The notes below the pieces were generated by a model. That model was not told the DNA's origin. It saw nothing but the letters and a program-made list of their open reading frames with translations, and did not search any database. A program made the translations under genes and the position numbers. A DNA stretch of 7,589 nucleotides from Pusillimonas sp. UBA6240. GTDB taxonomy: Bacteria; Pseudomonadota; Gammaproteobacteria; Burkholderiales; Burkholderiaceae_B. This document shows positions 1 through 6,158 of this stretch, piece by piece (position 1 is the first letter of the stretch; the number at the start of each line of letters is the position of its first letter). The DNA lies in the NCBI GenBank assembly GCA_002441445.1, contig DJWC01000166.1:2230-9818 (forward strand), written 5' to 3'.

Positions 1-512
1 GCCGCCTGCTGCTCGGTGCGGCTGCTCAGGTCGCTATTGTTCGCGACAATGAGCCTGGAACCCGCTTCCAGTTGCGCCATGCCCTGACGGACCGCGCCGA
101 TGACGCGGTTCAGATTGTCCTGCATGCGCTTGAGCGCGAGATAGAGCAAGCCGATTTCGTTATCCGACGGGGCGTCGATGCGCTGCGTCAGATCTCCCGC
201 TGAAATACTGTCGAAATGGGCGCCGACGCCTTTCAACGGACGCAGCATCGCCCGCGCCAGGATTGCGTAAGCCAGCAGGCCCAATAGCACCGCGGCCACG
301 GCCAGGCCCAACAAGACGTAGCGCGTCCAGGCGAACTGCTGTGGCAGCGTACCGGCCATGCCCTGCCCCGAAGCCGGGGCGCCACCGGCCAGCAGTCCGA
401 AGGCCTGGTACTGGCTGTACCAGGCTATGGCCACTGCGGCGATCGTCAGTAGCGACAACAGGGACACCACGATGGATAGACTGGTTTTAAGCTGCAATTG
501 GGTAGGTTTCAT
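1..512 (-). CDS. Methyl-accepting chemotaxis protein, N-terminal part (3' end outside window)
   Basis: This is an inner-membrane chemoreceptor that would signal through CheW/CheA to the flagellar motor. The gene starts with ATG at 512-510 and stays open to the window edge, giving 170 complete codons. Visible in order are a first membrane helix (about residues 10-31), a short periplasmic loop (about 32-63), a second helix (about 64-86) and a HAMP domain (about 87-140, with the conserved Pro92 and a DNEIG motif at 117-121). The cytoplasmic signalling domain then begins, with DLSSRTEQQA at 161-170, which typically opens the first methylation helix of Tar/Tsr-like receptors. A weak GAGA ribosome-binding site (520-523) lies 7 bases before the ATG. 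The gene follows flgL by 68 bases with no terminator between, so co-transcription is likely. The loop is too short for a usual ligand-binding domain, and no ligand can be assigned. Confidence 0.93.
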   Translation of the reverse strand, partial: MKPTQLQLKTSLSIVVSLLSLLTIAAVAIAWYSQYQAFGLLAGGAPASGQGMAGTLPQQFAWTRYVLLGLAVAAVLLGLLAYAILARAMLRPLKGVGAHFDSISAGDLTQRIDAPSDNEIGLLYLALKRMQDNLNRVIGAVRQGMAQLEAGSRLIVANNSDLSSRTEQQA

Positions 513-580
513 TGCTGATTCTCGCTGCATCGGCCAAGCACATTCAAGATAGGCATATCGTTTCTTTCCGCTGTCGCGCC

Positions 581-2128
581 TTAGCCGGACTGCATATTGA
601 AAAGACTGGTGGCCTGAATTTTGCGAAAGGCCAGCGCCGCGGCCTCCAGGGCCGAAGTGCGCAGTTGAAGCTGGGTGGATGCGCTGTAGTAATCGAGGTC
701 TTCCATCCTGCTGAGCTGCTGGCTGTAGCCCAGGGCCCGCTGGCTGCCATTGGCGTCCAGCGCATCGAGTTCATTCAGGCGCGCGCCAACGGACGAGCGC
801 ACCGTAAGCACGTTGTTGTAGTTCACGTCGATGCGCTGTAGAGCGCTGCCCAGCAGGTTCTGAAAGCGCGCCATCGCATCGTCGCCCGCCAAAGGCTGCG
901 CCAGGCCGGCGATGATGCTGTCCAGCGTATGGAAAATATTCAAGTCGGTGCTCGCGCCGGCCGGCGTCGGCTGAACGGAAATGCTGTCGCCCGCGGCGGG
1001 CGCGCCTTGGACGTAGAGCTCCATGCCACGCGACAGGCTCAGCACGTTGCCGCCCGCGGGGTCGTAGCTTCCCGCGCTGACTGCGGCCTGGACTACATTG
1101 CCCTGCGCATCGACCAAGTCCACCTCGTAGGCGGTGGGCGAAGTGAAGCGTACGGAGAAAGCATCGCCGGGGCTGGCCAAAGAAGCGTCGACGATGCGCG
1201 GCGTGCCTAGGGCCAACGCATTCGGATCCGCGTTGCCGGATCCCGGCGTTGCGGTATAGGCGGGCGCGCTGATCGGTTCGACGGTGAAGGTGTCCCCCGC
1301 CGCGGGCCGGCCCGATATCTCGACCTGCACGCCGCCTTGCAAGGCGATGGTCTGCTTCTCCCCCGGCACATATCCCGAACCCGCATAAGTATGGATCGCA
1401 TTGCCGGCGGCGTCGGAGACATCGACCTCGTAAGTGCTCTCGGAGGTGAACCGCAAGGTGAAGGTATGGCCCACCCCATAGCCGGAGGGGTCGGCGAGCG
1501 CGGGCTTGCCAATGAGGCCGCTGCCGCTGTTCAGACCGCCGGCGGCGGTCAGGTAGCCCGAGGTGCCCGGAGCGGCGCGGTCAAAGACGTCCGCGCCGAC
1601 ATCGCTGCCCGCAATCCTGCGTGTCTGATCGGCCTGGATGAGGCGTTGCTGCCGGTCGCCCATATAGACGATGCTGCCGCCCGATTCCTGGAAGGGGGCG
1701 GTATCGCCTTTGGAACCGGAGAACAGATACTGGCCGCTGCCATCCGTGGCATTGGCCAGCCCCAGCAGGCTGCTGCGCGCATTGGACAGCACGTTGCTGA
1801 GCGTGTTCCTGTCCTGGTCGGACAGCGTGCCGTTGCCGGCTTCGATCAGCCGGGTCTTGATGTCCTGCAGCAAGAGCGTGACGGAATTCAGGGTGTTCTC
1901 TTCGATGCCCAGGTTACGCTTAGCCACCTCGCGGTTATCGGCGAAGCGCTTGTTCATGGACTGCGATTGGCTGATATTGATGGCTTGCGCGGCAGCCAGT
2001 GGATCGTCCGCCGGCGTCACCATGCGCTGACCGCTGCCGATCTGCTGATACAGATGCATCAGATCGGACTGCTGGGCATTGATGGAGTTGAGTCCCGTCT
2101 GGAAAAATAAGCTGGAACTGATACGCAT
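581..2128 (-). CDS. flgL: Flagellar hook-filament junction protein FlgL (HAP3)
   Basis: FlgL is exported by the flagellar type III apparatus and forms the second junction ring between FlgK and the flagellin filament. The N-terminus (MRISSSLFFQTGLNSINAQQ) and the VTPADDPLAAAQA stretch (residues 37-49) are typical of FlgL and flagellin. Helical terminal regions (about 1-140 and 400-515) should form the coiled-coil core. At 515 residues it is much longer than the enterobacterial protein (about 317). The extra length is a surface region holding two related beta-rich repeats, about residues 205-286 and 307-388. The ATG at 2128 is supported by an AGGA ribosome-binding site at 2137-2140, 8 bases upstream. 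The gene follows flgK by 47 bases and ends in TAA, 68 bases before the chemoreceptor gene. Identity is certain from sequence and context; the role of the repeats is unknown. Confidence 0.97.
   Translation of the reverse strand: MRISSSLFFQTGLNSINAQQSDLMHLYQQIGSGQRMVTPADDPLAAAQAINISQSQSMNKRFADNREVAKRNLGIEENTLNSVTLLLQDIKTRLIEAGNGTLSDQDRNTLSNVLSNARSSLLGLANATDGSGQYLFSGSKGDTAPFQESGGSIVYMGDRQQRLIQADQTRRIAGSDVGADVFDRAAPGTSGYLTAAGGLNSGSGLIGKPALADPSGYGVGHTFTLRFTSESTYEVDVSDAAGNAIHTYAGSGYVPGEKQTIALQGGVQVEISGRPAAGDTFTVEPISAPAYTATPGSGNADPNALALGTPRIVDASLASPGDAFSVRFTSPTAYEVDLVDAQGNVVQAAVSAGSYDPAGGNVLSLSRGMELYVQGAPAAGDSISVQPTPAGASTDLNIFHTLDSIIAGLAQPLAGDDAMARFQNLLGSALQRIDVNYNNVLTVRSSVGARLNELDALDANGSQRALGYSQQLSRMEDLDYYSASTQLQLRTSALEAAALAFRKIQATSLFNMQSG
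965..1516 (-). repeat. Duplicated beta-rich domain inside flgL (two copies of about 82 codons)
   Basis: Copy 1 is encoded at about 1271-1516 (FlgL residues 205-286) and copy 2 at about 965-1210 (residues 307-388), separated by a 20-residue Pro/Gly/Ala-rich linker. By eye about 30 of roughly 80 aligned residues are identical. Shared landmarks are RFTS followed by YEVD, then DA.GN, a Tyr-x-Pro turn, and the closing PAAGD....V.P motif. The DNA of the two copies has diverged, so this is an old duplication rather than a recent tandem repeat. Confidence 0.8.
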
Positions 2129-2136
2129 GGTCGAAA

Positions 2137-2140
2137 TCCT
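2137..2140 (-). promoter_or_regulatory. flgL ribosome-binding site
   Basis: AGGA on the minus strand, 8 bases from the ATG at 2128. It is the clearest Shine-Dalgarno match in the window and fixes the flgL start. It lies within the 47-base gap after flgK. Confidence 0.7.
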
Positions 2141-2175
2141 GAATTAAGAGCGATGGGCGATGGCGACGGTACAAA

Positions 2176-3837
2176 TCAGCTGCGCAGGCCCAGCAAAGTA
2201 TCGAACAAGGTGGAGCTGACATCGATCAGGCGCGACGCCGCGCGGAACTGTTCCTGGTAGCGATCCAGATTGACATATTCTTCGTTCAGGTTGACGCCCG
2301 ATACCGCCTGCTGCGCCGCATAATTCTGCTGGATCAGTGTGGCCTGCGCCTTGGCCTCGGTGGAATTCTGCTGGGTCAGCACCCCCACCTTATTGACGAT
2401 GCGGGAAAATGCCTCGTTCAGGCTCATGGACCCCTGGCCCAGTACCTTTTGAGTCTGCAACTGCGCCATCCGCAACGCGGTATCGCCATTGCTGGCGCCC
2501 GTACCGGGCGCCGCGGCGGCGATCTTGGCCGGGTCGCTGATGGCCAGGGACAGGCCGGCCGCCGCTGAACGCGTGGGCTGGACGATCCAGGTATCGCCCG
2601 TGGCGGCAGGCGTGGAGCCGAAATCGAAGACCAGGCCATCCACTTCGATACTGTTCGGGTTTCCTGGCGCGGGGTCGGCGAATTCAGTGACTTTGCCGCT
2701 GGGCATGGCGGTAATGGTGTAGCCCGCGGGGCCGCGCTGCACGCGATAGTCCTGGGCGGAAAGCCCCGAGGCGTCGGACAGCCGCACACTCAACGTAGCC
2801 AGGCCCGAATTGGATGCCCCCGGCATCGGAACGATTTCGCCCAGCTTGAAAAAGTCGCCGCCGCTCATCCCGGCCAAGTCGGCGCCGGTTCCATGGACGG
2901 CATTGACCGACATGGCCAGACCAGCCGCCAGGCGGCCCAGATCGTTCTGTACGGGATCCAGAGCGTCGCGGCGATAGGCGAGCAAGCCGCCCAGTTGGCC
3001 GCCCTTGATGCGGTCTTCCTGCAGTTCGGCCTTGATGATGGAGCCGTTCGGGCCGGGAGCGGAATATGCCACGACGATGCGCGCCGGGTCGTCCGCCGCC
3101 GCTTGCGCATGCAGTGGAAACACAGTGTCCCCGCCCAGCAGTATCTGGCCGTTGCCTATCGTCAGGTTCACCTTGCCGTCTTGCTCGATGACGTTCACCC
3201 CTGCCAGTTGGCTGATTTCCGCCACCAGCTGATCGCGCTGGTCGAGCAGGTCGTTAGGTTCGTGGCCGGACGCCGTGGCCCGCGCTTCCGTGATGCGCGC
3301 ATTCAGGTCGCGGATGCGTTCGGCGTAGCTGTTGACCTGCGTGACCAGCGTGGTGATCTGGGCGTTGACGTTGTTGCGCTGGCTATCCAGAAAGGCATTG
3401 GCATCGTTGATTTGCCCGACCAGGCTGGAGGCGCGGCCCAGCAATTCCTGGCGCGCGGCGCTGTCCGCCGGCTCGGAGGCCACGGCCTGTATGCCATCAA
3501 AAAACTTCTGCAGGGCCGGCGTGATGCCCACCGTACGGTCGGCGAACAGATTGTTGATTTGGGTGATCTCGCTGCCATAGGCGGCGATGGATGCGCCGGT
3601 GGACTGCGCGCTGATCAACTGCCGGTACAGGAAGCCATCGTAAGTCCGCTGCACGGTCACGGCCTGGACGCCGCGGCCGATATACCCGGCGCTGGTGGCG
3701 CTGGCGCCCGCCGTGGCCGACAACACCGACTGGCGGTTATAGCCGTCGGTGTCCGCATTGTTGATGTTGTGGCCCGCCGTTTGCAGGCGGTTCTGCGCCG
3801 CCATCAAACCGCTAAGACCCAGATTCGCTAAATTCAT
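2176..3837 (-). CDS. flgK: Flagellar hook-associated protein FlgK (HAP1)
   Basis: FlgK is secreted through the growing flagellum and forms the first junction ring on the hook, below FlgL and the filament. The 553-residue protein matches the usual family size. It opens with the axial-protein signature (NLGLSGLMAAQ, then HNINNADTDGYNRQ at residues 23-36) shared with rod and hook proteins. It continues through a long helical segment (about 90-215, including NDLLDQRDQLVAEISQ) and a beta-rich middle. It ends with the conserved C-terminal axial helix, including SGVNLNEEYVNL at 513-524. A beta domain at about 346-423 closing with PAATGDTWIVQPT resembles the two repeats in FlgL. The ATG at 3837 has only a weak GGA-type ribosome-binding site (GCGGA, ending 7 bases upstream). 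The gene begins 166 bases after flgJ, behind a probable sigma-28 promoter and a repeat array, and is followed by flgL. Confidence 0.97.
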   Translation of the reverse strand: MNLANLGLSGLMAAQNRLQTAGHNINNADTDGYNRQSVLSATAGASATSAGYIGRGVQAVTVQRTYDGFLYRQLISAQSTGASIAAYGSEITQINNLFADRTVGITPALQKFFDGIQAVASEPADSAARQELLGRASSLVGQINDANAFLDSQRNNVNAQITTLVTQVNSYAERIRDLNARITEARATASGHEPNDLLDQRDQLVAEISQLAGVNVIEQDGKVNLTIGNGQILLGGDTVFPLHAQAAADDPARIVVAYSAPGPNGSIIKAELQEDRIKGGQLGGLLAYRRDALDPVQNDLGRLAAGLAMSVNAVHGTGADLAGMSGGDFFKLGEIVPMPGASNSGLATLSVRLSDASGLSAQDYRVQRGPAGYTITAMPSGKVTEFADPAPGNPNSIEVDGLVFDFGSTPAATGDTWIVQPTRSAAAGLSLAISDPAKIAAAAPGTGASNGDTALRMAQLQTQKVLGQGSMSLNEAFSRIVNKVGVLTQQNSTEAKAQATLIQQNYAAQQAVSGVNLNEEYVNLDRYQEQFRAASRLIDVSSTLFDTLLGLRS

Positions 3838-3900
3838 GAGTAATTCCGCTGTGAACCAGCCAGGTGCGGGGCCCGGCCATAGTGAATACCAGATGCCGCT

Positions 3901-3927
3901 TTTACGGCAGTTCGCCCGAAAGGTTTA
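3901..3927 (-). promoter_or_regulatory. Probable sigma-28 (FliA) promoter for flgKL
   Basis: Read on the minus strand, a TAAA -35 core (3924-3927) is followed by exactly 15 bases and then GCCGTAAA (3901-3908). The enterobacterial FliA consensus is TAAA-N15-GCCGATAA, so the -35 core matches 4 of 4 and the -10 box 6 of 8 with ideal spacing. The extended -35 (TAAACCTT versus TAAAGTTT) matches 6 of 8. Transcription would start around 3894-3896, giving a leader of about 57-60 bases before the flgK ATG. In enterobacteria flgK and flgL are known to have an additional late (class 3) promoter, which fits. The site is predicted from sequence only. Confidence 0.68.
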
Positions 3928-3980
3928 GGTGGAGCCGCCTAGGTGGGGCCGCCTAGGTGGGGCCGCCAGGCCGGGCCGCC
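3926..3980. repeat. Tandem repeat of a 14-base GC-rich unit upstream of flgK
   Basis: On the plus strand the unit TAGGTGGGGCCGCC occurs at 3940-3953 and 3954-3967, with a one-mismatch copy at 3926-3939 and a degenerate 13-base copy at 3968-3980. The copy junctions create two near-palindromes (CCGCCTAGGTGG, at 3935-3946 and 3949-3960) spaced 14 bases apart. The array lies wholly between flgJ and flgK and its promoter-proximal copy overlaps the predicted -35 box. No coding role is seen. It could be a protein-binding array or a slippage product. Confidence 0.85.
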
Positions 3981-4003
3981 TTGGTAGATGCCCTCCCGCC
4001 AGC

Positions 4004-4993
4004 TCACCCCCGCGCCACCTTCCGTCCCGTGTCGAAATACCCCATGATGGAGATCAGCTTGTCCGCATAAGCCGGATCGGTGGCGTAGCCGGCCTCCTGG
4101 ATGCGATACGCCGCATCCTCGGCCGACGGCGCTTCCAGCACCGCGCTGTAGCGTTTGCTCTGGCTGATCAGCTGTGCATAGTCGGCAAAAGATTCCGCAT
4201 AGGAATCGTAGGCGCGGAAAGCTTGCTTCACCTTGCGCGGCACGCCGTCTTCGTATTCCGTCGTCATGACATGCACCACCTTGCCCTTCCAGCCGGAACT
4301 GGCTTTGATGCCGAACAGGTTGAAACTCGTCGAGCCGTCCTCATGCAGGATTTCGCGCTTGCCCCAGCCGGACTCCAGCGCGGCCTGGCTCAGTATCAGC
4401 TTTTCGGGCACGCCGCTGTCAGCAGCGGCAAGCTTGGCGGCGTCCGACATGCGCGCCACGAAGCTCTGTATATGCTCCGGCGCGCCCTTGATGGCCGAAT
4501 AGATTTTTTCCGTAATGGGGTTGCGGGCCAGCAGCGTGATCAAGGCCGAGATCGATGGCGCGTCTTCGCGGCGGTCTTCGCCGATGCGCGAGCGCAGCGA
4601 CGGCAGGCGCGAGGACGCCAGCTCGGGCGGCGTGATGGGCTTACCCACCTGCTCCGTCGCAGAAGCACCGCCGCGGATCTGATCCAGCAGCGCCTGCGCC
4701 AGGCCCAGGCCGGATTCGGCCAGTTGCAAGGCGGTCTGCTCGTCGCTGAGACTTTGCGCTAGGCGGGTTTGCGAGCTGTCCAGCAAAGCGGGCTGCGCCG
4801 CGGAAACCTGGCGCGCCTGCTTGAGCATCTGCTGGATGAACAAAGCCTCGAATTGCTGCGCCACCTTTTTCTGTGCGGCTTCGGGAGCATCCGCCCCCGC
4901 CTGCACGCCTTGCTTCAGGCTGTTCAGGCCACTGAAATTCAGCGACGAAGCGCTGTCGTGGCTGGGGCGGGGAATGTATTGAACGAATGCCAT
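4004..4993 (-). CDS. flgJ: FlgJ, rod-cap protein fused to a peptidoglycan hydrolase
   Basis: FlgJ is exported to the periplasm, where it caps the growing rod and cuts the peptidoglycan so the rod can pass. The 329-residue protein has both expected parts. The N-terminal rod-cap domain (about residues 38-107) contains QKKVAQQFEALFIQQML and DEQTALQLAESGLGLA. After a Pro/Arg-rich linker comes a C-terminal glucosaminidase (GH73-type) domain, about 160-325. This has the catalytic-Glu motif QAALESGWGKR (Glu207), the NLFGIKA motif (225-231) and a late Tyr-rich helical region with AGYATDPAYADKL (301-313). The ATG at 4993 gives the correct FlgJ N-terminus. The nearby AGGA is only one base from it, so a CGGA 8 bases upstream is the more plausible ribosome-binding site. 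The gene starts 18 bases after flgI ends. Confidence 0.96.
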   Translation of the reverse strand: MAFVQYIPRPSHDSASSLNFSGLNSLKQGVQAGADAPEAAQKKVAQQFEALFIQQMLKQARQVSAAQPALLDSSQTRLAQSLSDEQTALQLAESGLGLAQALLDQIRGGASATEQVGKPITPPELASSRLPSLRSRIGEDRREDAPSISALITLLARNPITEKIYSAIKGAPEHIQSFVARMSDAAKLAAADSGVPEKLILSQAALESGWGKREILHEDGSTSFNLFGIKASSGWKGKVVHVMTTEYEDGVPRKVKQAFRAYDSYAESFADYAQLISQSKRYSAVLEAPSAEDAAYRIQEAGYATDPAYADKLISIMGYFDTGRKVARG

Positions 4994-5011
4994 GTCCTGG
5001 GTCCGTCAATG

Positions 5012-6157
5012 CTAGATGATTTCGAGATCGGCGCGCAGAGCCCCCGCGCTCTTCAGATTCTGCAGGATGGAGAGCAGGTCTTGCGGGGTGGCGCCCAGCG
5101 CATTCAAGGCCTTGACCACATCGGCCAGATTCGCGCTCGTCTTGACACGCTGCAAGCTGCCGGTGTCGGAGCGCATCTCGATCTGGGTATTCTCCGTGAC
5201 CACGGTCCGCCCGCCGCCAAAAGGCGTGTCGGGCTGGTTGACCTGGGCTTCCCGGCTGATGACCACCGACAGGTTGCCGTAGGCGATGGCCGCTTCGTCT
5301 ATGGTGACGCTGCGGTTCATCACGACCGAACCGGTACGGGCATTGATGACCACTTTGGCTCGCGCGGGCGGCAGGCTGACCTGAAGGTTCTCCACCTGGG
5401 AAAGGAATGCGGACTGGGCAGCCGGGTCGACAGGGCCGCGCAACTGTATGACGCGGCCGTCCAGAGCCGTGGCCGTCCGCTGGCCGAACTGCCGGTTCAA
5501 TGCGGTGACCAGATTTTGCGCGGTACCGAAATCCGTGGTGTTCAGTTCCAGATTGATCAGCCCGTCGCGGGCGTAGACCGTGGGCACGCTGCGTTCGATG
5601 ATGGCGCCGCCGGGAATGATGCCGCCATTCAACTGGTTGACCTGGACGCTGGACCCGCCGGCCTGCGCGCCCGCGCCGCCCACCAGCAGGTTGCCCTGAG
5701 CCAGCGCGTAGACCTGGCCGTTGGCGCCTTTGAGCGGCGTCATCAACAGCGTGCCGCCGCGCAGGCTTTTGGCATTGCCCATGGACGATACCACCACATC
5801 CACGGTTTGGCCGGGCTGGGCGAATGCGGGCAGCTTGGCCGTGACGATGACGGCCGCCACATTCTTCACCTGCATGTTGGTGCCTTGCGGCACGGTGATG
5901 CCCAGCTGCGACAGCATGTTGGTCAGGCTCTGCTGGGTGAAAGGCGTTTGCCGGACCTGGTCGCCGCTGCCGTCCAGGCCCACGACCAGGCCATAGCCGA
6001 TGAGCGGGTTCTCGCGCACGCCCTGGATGGACGCCAGGTCCTTGATGCGGTCGGCCTGGGCGGCCGACATGGCCAGGCCGCAAAGCGCCGCCAGGGCGGC
6101 GCGCGACAACCGGCGCCGCCACGCGGAAAAACTGAAGTATGGGGACGCGGCCATCAT
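5012..6157 (-). CDS. flgI: Flagellar P-ring protein FlgI
   Basis: FlgI is secreted by the Sec pathway and assembles into the P-ring around the rod in the peptidoglycan layer. The 381-residue precursor begins with a signal peptide: basic WRRRLSR at 13-19, a hydrophobic stretch to about residue 31, and a probable signal-peptidase cut after AQA at residue 35. The mature protein would start DRIKDLASIQGVR, as usual for FlgI. Family motifs follow, including NPLIGYGLVVGLDGSGD (50-66) and GTLLMTPLKGANGQVYALAQG. Two adjacent ATG codons (6157 and 6154) could serve as start and change little. Only one base separates the flgH stop from the first ATG, and no Shine-Dalgarno sequence is evident, so translation is probably coupled to flgH. 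The frame is intact and the length is close to the enterobacterial protein (365). Confidence 0.97.
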   Translation of the reverse strand: MMAASPYFSFSAWRRRLSRAALAALCGLAMSAAQADRIKDLASIQGVRENPLIGYGLVVGLDGSGDQVRQTPFTQQSLTNMLSQLGITVPQGTNMQVKNVAAVIVTAKLPAFAQPGQTVDVVVSSMGNAKSLRGGTLLMTPLKGANGQVYALAQGNLLVGGAGAQAGGSSVQVNQLNGGIIPGGAIIERSVPTVYARDGLINLELNTTDFGTAQNLVTALNRQFGQRTATALDGRVIQLRGPVDPAAQSAFLSQVENLQVSLPPARAKVVINARTGSVVMNRSVTIDEAAIAYGNLSVVISREAQVNQPDTPFGGGRTVVTENTQIEMRSDTGSLQRVKTSANLADVVKALNALGATPQDLLSILQNLKSAGALRADLEII

Positions 6158-6158
6158 G

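Noticed and set aside
513..580. Sigma-28 promoter before the chemoreceptor gene
   Set aside because: A GCCGATGC box is present at 527-534, but no TAAA lies 15 bases upstream and the transcript would start almost at the ATG. Other spacings match poorly.
2893..3831. Plus-strand frame of 312 codons opposite flgK
   Set aside because: Antisense shadow of the conserved FlgK coding sequence in high-G+C DNA, with no ribosome-binding site or recognisable motifs.
3812..3880. 22-codon upstream reading frame overlapping the flgK start
   Set aside because: Out of frame with flgK, no ribosome-binding site, and of a length expected by chance.
3838..4003. Rho-independent terminator between flgJ and flgK
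   Set aside because: The region is GC-rich and repetitive, but no stem followed by a T-run is present on the minus strand. Read-through from flgJ into flgK seems likely.
3929..4762. Plus-strand frame of 277 codons starting in the 14-base repeat array
   Set aside because: Its start falls within the repeat and the rest is antisense to flgJ. The composition is that of a shadow frame.
4641..6122. Long minus-strand frame of 493 codons across flgI and flgJ
   Set aside because: It is a shifted frame of two well-recognised genes, rich in Arg, Pro, Gly and Ala as expected for high-G+C shadow frames, with no recognisable domain.
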